64,000 nt of DNA, from the NCBI GenBank assembly GCA_004322215.1, contig SCSM01000036.1, positions 62,001 through 126,000 of the forward strand, given 5' to 3'. The notes under the pieces were generated by a model, which saw only the letters and a program-made list of their open reading frames with translations, was not told the origin of the DNA and did not search any database. Shown here piece by piece: positions 1 to 7,284 of the stretch (its first letter is position 1; the number at the start of each line of letters is the position of its first letter). The DNA is from Bacteroidota bacterium. Its GTDB lineage: Bacteria > Bacteroidota > Ignavibacteria > Kapaibacteriales > UBA2268. The translations under genes were made by a program, and so were the position numbers.

Positions 1-1439
1 AATTCGAAATGATTGTGTCCAACACTGATTATGGTAATCCAAAAGATTCAATACAATATGTTGACCTTGAGATTACTGCCGAAAATCCAAAGTATGGTAA
101 AACAGTTATCACTCAAAGAGTGAATAAACCGGCACTTACCGAAAATCAGGAGGAAGCAGCAAAATTTGCTGATGAAATTAATGTTACATTAACTCTCGGT
201 CAAATGCCGACAATAGCTACTCAAATCGAAGAGGCGCAGCATGTAAAGGAAAATAAGGCAAAAGATGCAAAACTTGCCGGCTTCAACGGTTTAATTATGA
301 AAGAAGTAAAAACATGGGATTTGTATCCATTATTGAATTATGTTTTCTTCGACCTTGGCTCATCAAAGCTGCCCGACAGGTACGTTCTGTTCAAATCACC
401 TGAAGAAACAGAGGGATTCAGCGACACTACAATAGTGGGCGGAACTCTCGATAAGTATTATCATATACTTAATATTTATGGATTCAGAATGAAGCAATTC
501 CCGGATGCAAAGTTTGAAATCGTTGGCTGCAATGATGGTAAAACACCGGAAGAAAAGAGACCAAATCTGTCAAAAGAAAGAGCACAGCTTGTCTATGATT
601 ATTTCAAAAATGTTTGGGGAGTCCCCGAAAACAGGATGAAGCTTACAATCAGGAATCAGCCGCAGGTTATTTCGAACCTGAATGATTCTCAGGGTATCGT
701 TGAAAACAGGCGTGTTGAAATCGTCTGTTCTGATTGGAACATAATGAAACCGATTTTCGACAAAGACCCAAAGACATTCCCTCAGCCGGAAGAAATGAAT
801 TTCGTTTTGAAGAATGGCATTGAGGATGAACTTGTAGCAAAAAGGCGAGTTGAAATAAAGCATGGCGAAGAAATGTGGAAGGTATTGCCTGACGTTGGCA
901 GAACCGAACCAATTTATCCATGGAATTGGCGCGATGAAGACCGCAAATTCCCCAAAGACGAAGTGCCGTTCTTCGCAACCTTAATTCTTACTACAAATAC
1001 CGGCTCCGAGTGTAAATCCATGCCTGTAAAAATTCCTGTTATGCAGATTAAAGTGGAAGAGCAGCAGATCAATAAATTGAATGACAGCACTCAGGAAAAT
1101 TACAGCTTGATACTGTTCCCATTCGACAGAAGCGATGCTGGACCGATTAATACGAGAATTATGGAAGATTACGTTTACGGCAGATGTTTCCCGAATTCAA
1201 ATATCGAAGTTATTGGTCATACTGATGTTGTCGGTTTATATGACCACAACAAAGGTTTATCTGAAAGACGTTCTAAGACCGTATATACAGGAATAATGAA
1301 AACCACAAAGGGAGTATTCGGTAAATTATCGAGCCGTGGGGTTGGCGAAGATGAACCGATTTATACAAATGAGCTTCCAGAAGGAAGGTTCTATAACAGA
1401 ACCGTTCAGGTGATTATTAAAACTCCGATTGCTAAATAA
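1..1439 (+). CDS. OmpA-family outer-membrane protein, 5' partial
   Basis: The reading frame is open to the left window edge, so only the C-terminal 478 codons or so are present and the true start is outside. Counting from the first Met at base 9, two OmpA-like regions are visible: about 104-245 (YPLLNYVFFDLGSSKL, then an NLSKERAQLVYDYF helix and ENRRVEI) and about 364-473 (LILFPFDRS, VIGHTDVVG, GLSERRSKTVY, NRTVQV). The second keeps the classic GHTD...LSERR peptidoglycan-binding pattern. Proteins of this kind anchor the outer membrane to peptidoglycan. The duplicated OmpA domain resembles large cell-wall proteins of the FCB group. A strong terminator follows at once, so this is the end of a transcription unit. 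The missing N-terminus could hold a barrel or repeats. Confidence 0.8.
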   Translation, partial: FEMIVSNTDYGNPKDSIQYVDLEITAENPKYGKTVITQRVNKPALTENQEEAAKFADEINVTLTLGQMPTIATQIEEAQHVKENKAKDAKLAGFNGLIMKEVKTWDLYPLLNYVFFDLGSSKLPDRYVLFKSPEETEGFSDTTIVGGTLDKYYHILNIYGFRMKQFPDAKFEIVGCNDGKTPEEKRPNLSKERAQLVYDYFKNVWGVPENRMKLTIRNQPQVISNLNDSQGIVENRRVEIVCSDWNIMKPIFDKDPKTFPQPEEMNFVLKNGIEDELVAKRRVEIKHGEEMWKVLPDVGRTEPIYPWNWRDEDRKFPKDEVPFFATLILTTNTGSECKSMPVKIPVMQIKVEEQQINKLNDSTQENYSLILFPFDRSDAGPINTRIMEDYVYGRCFPNSNIEVIGHTDVVGLYDHNKGLSERRSKTVYTGIMKTTKGVFGKLSSRGVGEDEPIYTNELPEGRFYNRTVQVIIKTPIAK

Positions 1440-1467
1440 GAGGACAATCTCAATTTTAATGGAAATG

Positions 1468-1496
1468 AAAAGGGACGTTTTTGCGTCCCTTTTTTT
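1468..1496 (+). terminator. Rho-independent terminator after the OmpA-family gene
   Basis: The arms AAAAGGGACG (1468-1477) and CGTCCCTTTT (1484-1493) pair perfectly around a 6-nt loop, and the 3' arm runs into a T tract. It lies about 30 bp after the stop codon and separates this gene from dapB. Confidence 0.9.
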
Positions 1497-1551
1497 AGGG
1501 TGTCACATTTTGGCTAAGTTTTGCCTGACAATATTTTAATATAAAAATTAT

Positions 1552-2307
1552 ATGAATATGAAAAATAATTTACCGAAAATTGCAATTGTTGGTTACGGTT
1601 CGATGGGAAAGGAAATCGAAAAGTCAGCACTCGCAAAGGGTTTTCAGATTAGCAATATCTTTGAAATTGATAAACAGATTGACGCAAACCAAAATTATGA
1701 TTTCGATGTTGCTATTGATTTTTCTTTTCCTGATTCCGTTTTGGAAAATGTTCGCTCACTCAGTAAGCTTAAAAAGAACATCGTATTAGCCACAACGGGA
1801 TGGAAAAAACATGAGGAAACTATAAAAAGAATTGTTTCTGACAATGACATCGGATTAGTGTATGGCTCTAACTTTTCTGTCGGAATGAATATCTTATTCG
1901 GAATCGTTGAAAATGCATCTCAGATGCTGAACAATCATCCTGATTACGATATTAGCATCAATGAAATTCACCATACGAGGAAAAAGGACAGCCCGAGCGG
2001 CACTGCATTGAGTTTGGCTGATATTATTTTAAAGCAACTCCACAGAAAAAATAAAATTTTGGACGATACATCCCGCGGAACAATTCCGGGCGATGCACTT
2101 CATGTTACATCGGCGAGAGTCGGTGATATTACCGGTACTCATACTGTATATATTGATTCTATTGCAGATACAATCGAGCTGACTCATAGGGCAAAGAACA
2201 GGAGCGGATTTGCTCAAGGGGCATTACTTGCTGCCGAATGGATATATGGGAAAAAAGGTTATTTCGATTTTCGGGACGTTTTGAATAATATTTGGAAAAA
2301 GGATTAA
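1552..2307 (+). CDS. dapB: 4-hydroxy-tetrahydrodipicolinate reductase
   Basis: Reduces hydroxy-tetrahydrodipicolinate to tetrahydrodipicolinate with NAD(P)H, the second committed step toward diaminopimelate and lysine; cytosolic. The 251-residue length fits the family. The N-terminal Rossmann loop is GYGSMG (14-19). The catalytic signature reads INEIHHTRKKDSPSGTA, with the His pair at 140-141, Lys144 and the PSGTA substrate loop. A second ATG two codons downstream is an equally good start, and neither has a clear Shine-Dalgarno. The lipoprotein gene that follows starts 6 bp after the stop, so the two are probably co-transcribed. dapA (42.9 kb) and lysC (49.0 kb) of the same pathway are elsewhere in the window. 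Confidence 0.95.
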   Translation: MNMKNNLPKIAIVGYGSMGKEIEKSALAKGFQISNIFEIDKQIDANQNYDFDVAIDFSFPDSVLENVRSLSKLKKNIVLATTGWKKHEETIKRIVSDNDIGLVYGSNFSVGMNILFGIVENASQMLNNHPDYDISINEIHHTRKKDSPSGTALSLADIILKQLHRKNKILDDTSRGTIPGDALHVTSARVGDITGTHTVYIDSIADTIELTHRAKNRSGFAQGALLAAEWIYGKKGYFDFRDVLNNIWKKD

Positions 2308-2313
2308 ATAGAA

Positions 2314-2757
2314 ATGAAAAATATTTTTTTATTTGTAATGTTTGTTTTCATGGTTTCCTGCTCGGCAGCCGGTCAAAGTAATGTCCGGGAAGAGCATAAA
2401 CAGATAGCACAGGACACATTAAAACCAACAACGATTGAACTCATTCCGCATATTTTTGAAGTTCCGAAGCCAGACGGAAGGTTTGTTTCACGTGAGTTAA
2501 TTGTCAAAAACACCGGAAAAAATCTACTTGTAATTAGCAAAGTAGCCGCTTCCTGCTATTGTGGTTCTTCGACTGTTCTTAATTCACGCATCGAACCCCG
2601 GCAGGAAGGGAAAATTATGCTCAATGTCAATCTCGATGGTTTATACGGTGACAACAACATAGTGCAATTCTCCATTCACAGCAATGCCACCGGCTCACCC
2701 ACGGGAATCAATATGACTATCTTAAAAAGTCAAAAAGACAGTACGGAGAAGAGGTAG
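2314..2757 (+). CDS. DUF1573-type lipoprotein
   Basis: A 147-residue exported protein. The N-terminus is a lipoprotein signal (hydrophobic stretch then VSCSAAG, lipid Cys about residue 16). The mature part reads FVSRELIVKNTGKNLLVISKVAASCYCGSS followed by IEPRQEGKI, the hallmark of DUF1573 proteins: an Ig-like/ASH fold with a conserved KASCGC-like segment and a PG-x-G turn. The family is common in Bacteroidota and has no settled biochemical role. The gene follows dapB by 6 bp, probably as an operon passenger rather than a lysine-pathway partner. Confidence 0.75.
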   Translation: MKNIFLFVMFVFMVSCSAAGQSNVREEHKQIAQDTLKPTTIELIPHIFEVPKPDGRFVSRELIVKNTGKNLLVISKVAASCYCGSSTVLNSRIEPRQEGKIMLNVNLDGLYGDNNIVQFSIHSNATGSPTGINMTILKSQKDSTEKR

Positions 2758-2895
2758 GACTGTTAATAGTTGTAATCTGTTAAACATTAAATTAATGACT
2801 AAAGATTATTCCAATTTACCTAATATATACAACTCTCTTTGTCAGTGCTTTTTCTATTGCGATGAAGCGGAGAAGGTATATCCCGCTCGGCTCTA

Positions 2896-3732
2896 TTAAA
2901 TCAAAGCTATAAATCCAAATCTAATATTTTGCTTGTACTGAAGTTCCCGCTTTTGCTTTTCATCGTAAATGAAATCTGCACGCAAAATGACACCAAAGTA
3001 TTTTAAAACTTTTATTTGAAATTCATTTTCGAATTTGATTGTCCATATATCCAAATTTTTGAATGAACCGAATGTATCAAATACTCCTTTGTAAATAATA
3101 ACAGAATCAATATCGAAAAAAGTTTCCGTTTTCCATTGTATTCCTGATTCCGGTTTGTATCTTTCTTTTGTATTTATAGTCTTGATGTCGTCTGTCAGAC
3201 GGGTGAATTCCTCAGCCCTTGTCTGCTTCAGTGATAAACCGATTCTTGATAATAGTGAGCATCTGTCGTAGTAGCTGTATGCCAAGCCGAAGCCCTCCTG
3301 TGAAGTTACAGGGTCCCAGAACTCAGATGTAGGAGTCAGGCGTCCTTTATCGTACATATAAGCAACTGCAATCTGTGTCTGCACGGAAGATGAAATATAC
3401 GGGTCGAGAAACCAGCCCAGTTGATAGCGAAAAACAATTTCACCGAATAAATCATTGTCAGAGGGTCTTATTTGTGCCGGTACGCTGTCTGCAACTTTTT
3501 CATAGACTGTGCCAAATGCAAATTTAAAATTTAAATTAATTAACATTGTGTCCAAATGCACCAGGTTTTTTGTATCGAATAAAGAAGCAAGTTCAATTGA
3601 TTTCACTTCGCCTGTTCTCCAGTCGTTAACCGCAGACTGAGAGAGTGAAAGGGAGAATGTGGTTTGGCTGTAAGTATTAATTCTATTAAGAAATGGAATC
3701 ATTATAATAATTAATAAAATATTTCTGTGCAT
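2896..3732 (-). CDS. DUF3078-like outer-membrane protein
   Basis: I start it at the ATG at 3732 because a signal peptide (MHRNILLIIIMIPFLNRINTY, cleavage near SQT) begins there; a longer reading frame to 3798 would overlap the upstream gene. The mature 250 or so residues alternate polar and aromatic residues in beta-strand fashion (FSLSLSQSAVNDWRTGE, LFGEIVFRYQLGWFLDPYISS, NIRFGF). The opening 'SLSQSAVNDW' is typical of DUF3078 outer-membrane proteins of Bacteroidota/Chlorobiota. Predicted beta-barrel of unknown function. The next gene upstream on this strand ends 26 bp away but differs strongly in base composition. Confidence 0.65.
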   Translation of the reverse strand: MHRNILLIIIMIPFLNRINTYSQTTFSLSLSQSAVNDWRTGEVKSIELASLFDTKNLVHLDTMLINLNFKFAFGTVYEKVADSVPAQIRPSDNDLFGEIVFRYQLGWFLDPYISSSVQTQIAVAYMYDKGRLTPTSEFWDPVTSQEGFGLAYSYYDRCSLLSRIGLSLKQTRAEEFTRLTDDIKTINTKERYKPESGIQWKTETFFDIDSVIIYKGVFDTFGSFKNLDIWTIKFENEFQIKVLKYFGVILRADFIYDEKQKRELQYKQNIRFGFIALI

Positions 3733-3757
3733 TCTTAAAATTAAATATTTATTGGAT

Positions 3758-4927
3758 TTATATAAATTTAGATATGTCAAGTATCTTATAAATTCCATTA
3801 GTTTTTATCATTATTAAAAACATTTTTTTATAAGTACCAATAAAATTTACTATATCTACTCTATTATTACTTAAGATTGGAATATATATTTCTTTCTTAA
3901 AAAAGAGTTCTTTATTATAGGTCTGAACATAAAAACCTACTATTTTATTTTCTTTATCATATTTATTGATAAGAAATAAAATTTTATCTTTATAAAATTT
4001 ACAAGCTTGGAAGTAATAGGTATAAATAGAGTCCATAAATTGAAAATTTGAAAATTTATTATTTTTCAAATAGTAAATATTTTGAACATATTTAAATATA
4101 CCATCATAATTAAATGGAGTAAAACTAGAATTTTTATTATAAATATTAATTTTTAAAGGCGGTATATTGGGGATCGAGTAATAAATTATATTATTTTCAT
4201 CAATATTTTCAAATAACCCACTAAAATGTTTATCGAATTTATAATTTAAAAAATTTTCTAATTCTGCATATATTAAACAGGGAATTTCTTTATTAGAAAC
4301 TAAGTCCCAAAATATTAGTTTATGATCATTATTAAGTTGAGTATTTTCTACCAAAATTTTATTTTTAAATTTGCAGGCATCATAACCAGTAAAATAATTG
4401 CTAACACTTTTAAATTCTTTTATACATAATAACGTATCTGTATTTAATTCAAAAAATAAAAGTGGTTTACTTATCATAATAGCAGTATCTAATAGACCAG
4501 ATACAGTATCTAGTATTGGTTTAACTCCAACTTTTTTCTTTGTTCCTGCAATAATGAAAATTTTACTATTATATACATCTTTAAATAAACCAAGATATGT
4601 GCAATTAGGCTTTGTATTTTCCCAAAGATTTTCTTCTTTTTTATTATAGAAATATTTAATCTCATCGAATTCTTTTAATGTTAAGGTCAATTTCCCATCA
4701 ATAAGATTAAAAATATTAATTTTATTATTTATCAAATCTAATGTATAAAGAAGATTTTTATTATCAACTAGCTCAAAAGAAAATGGATTAAAATTACTAT
4801 TTGAATCAATTTCCAAATTGGCTATAAATTTTAATTTGTTAAAATTTATTTCATTATTATTTTCAGATTTTAATAAATAAATTGATATAAAAAAAATTAA
4901 CAAAATAATCGACTTAATATTTTTCAT
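3758..4927 (-). CDS. exported protein of unknown function, extremely AT-rich
   Basis: A 389-residue protein with an N-terminal signal peptide (MKNIKSIILLIFFISIYLLKS). I do not recognise a family. The body is rich in Asn, Lys, Ile and Phe and shows recurring short strands with turns ('NKINIFNLIDGKL', 'LIFWDLVSNKEIPCL', 'KIVGFYVQTYNKELFF'), which would suit a beta-propeller-like fold, but this is only an impression. Codons are heavily A/T-ending, well beyond the surrounding housekeeping genes, suggesting recent acquisition or relaxed selection. The gene after it on this strand starts 26 bp beyond its stop. Confidence 0.6.
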   Translation of the reverse strand: MKNIKSIILLIFFISIYLLKSENNNEINFNKLKFIANLEIDSNSNFNPFSFELVDNKNLLYTLDLINNKINIFNLIDGKLTLTLKEFDEIKYFYNKKEENLWENTKPNCTYLGLFKDVYNSKIFIIAGTKKKVGVKPILDTVSGLLDTAIMISKPLLFFELNTDTLLCIKEFKSVSNYFTGYDACKFKNKILVENTQLNNDHKLIFWDLVSNKEIPCLIYAELENFLNYKFDKHFSGLFENIDENNIIYYSIPNIPPLKINIYNKNSSFTPFNYDGIFKYVQNIYYLKNNKFSNFQFMDSIYTYYFQACKFYKDKILFLINKYDKENKIVGFYVQTYNKELFFKKEIYIPILSNNRVDIVNFIGTYKKMFLIMIKTNGIYKILDISKFI

Positions 4928-4954
4928 ATTTTACCTCAAAAATTTTATTGATAA

Positions 4955-4989
4955 TAAAAAGAGGCTACCCTTAAAGATAAAGGATAGCC
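4955..4989 (-). terminator. intrinsic terminator after the small exported protein gene
   Basis: Read on the minus strand, GGCTATCCTT (4989-4980) pairs with AAGGGTAGCC (4972-4963) with one G-T wobble, followed by TCTTTTT. It lies just beyond the stop of the gene at 4998-5396 and would separate it from the AT-rich gene at 3758-4927. Confidence 0.75.
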
Positions 4990-4997
4990 GATATTAT

Positions 4998-5396
4998 TTA
5001 AAATGGTCTTTCTAAGTTAAAATAGTTCAACCAAGTTTGATAATCAGTGATTATTTGATTACCAGGATTAAACGTATTTCTGTATTCAGTACCCTCAGGT
5101 GTAGATACATACTCAATATTGACATCTGTATAACCAAGCCCAATTTCTTGATTATCTGGGTTGTGATAAAACCTACCCAAATTGGTTCCGGGTCCATCAC
5201 CATGACCATCACATGTAAAACAAACTCTATCATATGGCGGGGGACAGAAAATAAATATAAATCCAGGTTGGATGTTAATTGGTGTATATACTCCCATAAT
5301 AATAATTGGTATTTTTTTGGCTTCTGCTTGGATATTTAATGTAGATGTACCCACAATAAAAAGTATAATAATCGATAAGCATATTTTCTTTTTCAT
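4998..5396 (-). CDS. small exported protein of unknown function
   Basis: 132 residues with a good signal peptide (MKKKICLSIIILFIVGTSTLNIQA, cleavage about residue 24-26). The mature part has a short Cys-rich centre (FCPPPYDRVCFTCDGHGDGPG), suggesting disulfides or a metal site. No family recognised. An AAGGAG ribosome-binding site lies about 8 bp before the ATG, one of the better ones in this region. It has its own terminator, so it appears to be a single-gene transcript. It is AT-rich like the gene after it. Confidence 0.6.
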   Translation of the reverse strand: MKKKICLSIIILFIVGTSTLNIQAEAKKIPIIIMGVYTPINIQPGFIFIFCPPPYDRVCFTCDGHGDGPGTNLGRFYHNPDNQEIGLGYTDVNIEYVSTPEGTEYRNTFNPGNQIITDYQTWLNYFNLERPF

Positions 5397-5452
5397 AACA
5401 ATTACTCCTTAATTTTAATGTAACAAATATATTAACTATATTTGCTCCTACA

Positions 5453-5546
5453 TCCGCATAATTGGTAGGTCGAAACTAAGAATTATGCGGATAACAGCCG
5501 TGAAGCTGTGAGCCGGCGGGAGAGCAAATTGCGAGCTCGTCGGCTC
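5453..5546. other. cluster of three adjacent hairpins in an AT-rich gap
   Basis: Within the 424-bp gap 5397-5820 three inverted repeats sit back to back: TCCGCATAATT (5453-5463) with AATTATGCGGA (5481-5491), perfect 11 bp; ACAGC (5494-5498) with GCTGT (5505-5509); and GAGCCGGCGGG (5510-5520) with CTCGTCGGCTC (5536-5546), 11 bp including two G-T pairs. The block is far more GC-rich than its flanks. It may be a structured RNA or a palindromic mobile-element remnant; strand is not determined. Confidence 0.5.
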
Positions 5547-5760
5547 TGATTATTTATGGCGGTTTTCACAAATGCATCAGCATTATCCAATAATTATTTA
5601 TTCCGGTCACCTCCGTATATCGTTTATGATTTATATTAATATGTTCCATATCGCAGTGCTGTACTTGTTTTTTTGAATTTTTCCCTTTGATTGATGAATT
5701 AATATTTAAAACACCATTTACAATATATAATATTTTCAAATATAAATCAAGGAGCATTTT

Positions 5761-5799
5761 CGCCTGTAATTTTCACCTGTAATTTTTGCCTGTAAAAAT
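5761..5799. repeat. short tandem repeat, about 13-nt unit, three copies
   Basis: Three imperfect copies of a CGCCTGTAATTTT-like unit lie end to end just downstream of the AraC-type gene (which reads leftward). It could form part of that gene's 3' untranslated region. No function is evident. Confidence 0.6.
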
Positions 5800-5820
5800 C
5801 GCTTATAATAATTGCTGGAA

Positions 5821-6306
5821 CTACTTCCATAACCCGTCAACCATTTCATTTATGATTTTGGCTTTGTCCGGTGAATTCGATATTAATTGCTTGTAATGTT
5901 CGTATGTGAAACCGAACCGCCTTTTGAATGCTTTGCGGAAAGTGCTTATCCATTCATAGCCGCATTTATTTGCTAAAACATTCATATTGTGCTCCTCCTC
6001 CGATATTCTTAGTGAATGCCATAACCTGAGATTCTCAAGTAATTTTTTTGGTGGGGCATTAAAAAATTTGTAGGTAATAAAGCTCAAATCATCCTTAGTG
6101 ATTTTTAATTCGTCTAAAAGAAAATCAATGTTACATTGATAAGCATTGAATTTCACTTCCAGGATTTGCAGAAACGCTTTCATTCTCTCAGGACAATTTC
6201 CATCGGTGAATTTCTCAAACTCATTTCGTTTTACAAAACAATATTTACAAATATCATTGAACATAAATAAATATTTTACTATTAATATTACATGTTTTTT
6301 TTCCAT
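5821..6306 (-). CDS. AraC-type helix-turn-helix protein
   Basis: 161 residues. The C-terminal 100 residues look like an AraC/XylS DNA-binding domain: KITKDDLSFITYKFFNAPPKKLLENLRLWHSLRI, then NVLANKCGYEWISTFRKAFKRRFGFTYEHYKQL, which matches the two HTH motifs (the second normally reads 'A...GF.....F.R.FK...G.TP..YR'). The short N-terminal part has Cys residues and no recognisable ligand domain. It is a probable transcription regulator divergent from the ECF cassette at 6.7 kb. Upstream it shares a sequence block (6350-6450) with the region upstream of the second sigma factor, hinting at common control. Confidence 0.6.
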   Translation of the reverse strand: MEKKHVILIVKYLFMFNDICKYCFVKRNEFEKFTDGNCPERMKAFLQILEVKFNAYQCNIDFLLDELKITKDDLSFITYKFFNAPPKKLLENLRLWHSLRISEEEHNMNVLANKCGYEWISTFRKAFKRRFGFTYEHYKQLISNSPDKAKIINEMVDGLWK

Positions 6307-6349
6307 AAAATTTCAACCAAAAATGAAAACTTTTTTAAAATTTGTCAGT

Positions 6350-6450
6350 CCCATATATATATAGTTACTTTTTTCGAAAAAAAAGAACAGATTTTTGGCA
6401 CTTTTTTCAAAAATATTTTTTTTCGTCTCCGTAAGTCCTTTAAAATAACA
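6350..6450 (-). promoter_or_regulatory. conserved upstream element, copy 1
   Basis: This AT-rich block shares an exact 18-nt string, GTAAGTCCTTTAAAATAA (6431-6448, as written on +), plus a preceding A5-T8 tract and a TATATATATAGT-like box (about 6353-6364), with a block at 12365-12455. On the minus strand each copy lies upstream of a minus-strand regulator gene, here the AraC-type gene (ATG at 6306). The TATA-like box would be about 45 bp before that start. It may be a promoter or leader; the function is inferred only from position and conservation. Confidence 0.45.
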
Positions 6451-6655
6451 AAAGTTTTTTTTCACTTTATATTGCTTATTGGCAATTGAATTTCAAAATT
6501 GAAAATATTCATTCATAGATATGATTTTGATTAATTATAAATAAAATTGATTAAGCCAAATGTAAAATTTACCGATTAAAAGATATTATACGTTCTTATG
6601 TCTATATGTAAGGTTACAAAAAATTAGCTGTTTATTAAATTTTTTTTATTTTGAC

Positions 6656-6687
6656 TGTAACATTTTGGGGTTTTATTTGTTATTGCA
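6656..6687 (+). promoter_or_regulatory. putative ECF promoter, copy A (sigma factor gene)
   Basis: TGTAACATTTT at 6656-6666 and TTGTTATTGCA at 6677-6687. The second block starts 21 nt after the first, the same offset as the copies at 9885, 36831 and 61597. The AAC in the upstream block and the 17-nt gap to GTTATT look like the -35/-10 layout of ECF promoters. The start codon of the sigma gene (6696) is only 8 nt beyond, so its mRNA would be nearly leaderless. Autoregulation is inferred. Confidence 0.55.
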
Positions 6688-6695
6688 TTAAGAAG

Positions 6696-7256
6696 ATGGA
6701 CAAAGAACTGGAAAACCTTAGCGATGGAGAACTCTTCAAGCTGATGACTGCCGGCGAAGCAAGGTCTGTCAAGGCGTTTGAAGAGATATACACGAGGCAT
6801 TCTCCCCGTGTGTATGCCTATTGCCGAAGGTATCTCGGCAACCGGGAGGAAGCCGAAGACGTATTCCAGGAGACCTTTATCCGTTTTTATAACAGCAGCC
6901 GTCAGCAGCGCGAGATGACGAATCTATCGGCTTACCTGCTGAAGATTGCAAGAAACCAGTGCTTGAATACGATTAGAGAGAATAAGCGAAATGCAAGATA
7001 TGACGATGAGATTTATGTCAAGCATGAAGACAGGGATGAACAGGACGAATTGTTGAATTTAGTCAAAATGGCAATTGAATTATTGCCTGACGAGTACAAG
7101 GAAATCTTTATTATGAGGGAATACAACGGGTTAAAATATAACGATATAGCTGAAATAACAGGGATATCGATAAATACCGTTAAAATTAAAATTTTCAGGG
7201 CAAGGGAAAGAATCAGGCAAATCCTTCAGCCCTATTTATCCGAAATGTCGAAATGA
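6696..7256 (+). CDS. ECF-type RNA polymerase sigma factor, cassette 1
   Basis: 186 residues from the ATG at 6696; the frame extends to a TTG at 6651 but the sequence before MDKELENLSDGEL is not family-like and overlaps a promoter motif. Region 2 is clear (FEEIYTRHSPRVYAYCRRYLGNREEAEDVFQETFIRFY, then LLKIARNQCLNTIR). Region 4 follows near the C-terminus (LLPDEYKEIFIMREYNGLKYNDIAEITG with INTVKIKIFRARERIR). No region 3, as expected for ECF factors. It is followed 28 bp later by the anti-sigma-like gene. It should direct RNA polymerase to a small regulon, possibly including its own gene through the motif at 6656. Confidence 0.9.
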   Translation: MDKELENLSDGELFKLMTAGEARSVKAFEEIYTRHSPRVYAYCRRYLGNREEAEDVFQETFIRFYNSSRQQREMTNLSAYLLKIARNQCLNTIRENKRNARYDDEIYVKHEDRDEQDELLNLVKMAIELLPDEYKEIFIMREYNGLKYNDIAEITGISINTVKIKIFRARERIRQILQPYLSEMSK

Positions 7257-7284
7257 ATATTAAGATTATATAAAAGATTAGACT

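Noticed and set aside
1501..1533. TGTCACATTTTGG before dapB, resembling the first block of the ECF motif
   Set aside because: There is no GTTATTACA-like block at 21 nt; dapB is a housekeeping gene.
5566..5757. 63-codon minus-strand frame in the 5.4-5.8 kb gap
   Set aside because: AT-rich, no ribosome site, no family resemblance, and it lies in a region of hairpins and tandem repeats.
6396..6412. TTGGCAC-type string resembling a sigma-54 -24 box upstream of cassette 1
   Set aside because: The -12 GC dinucleotide is missing at the required spacing and no sigma-54 activator is nearby.
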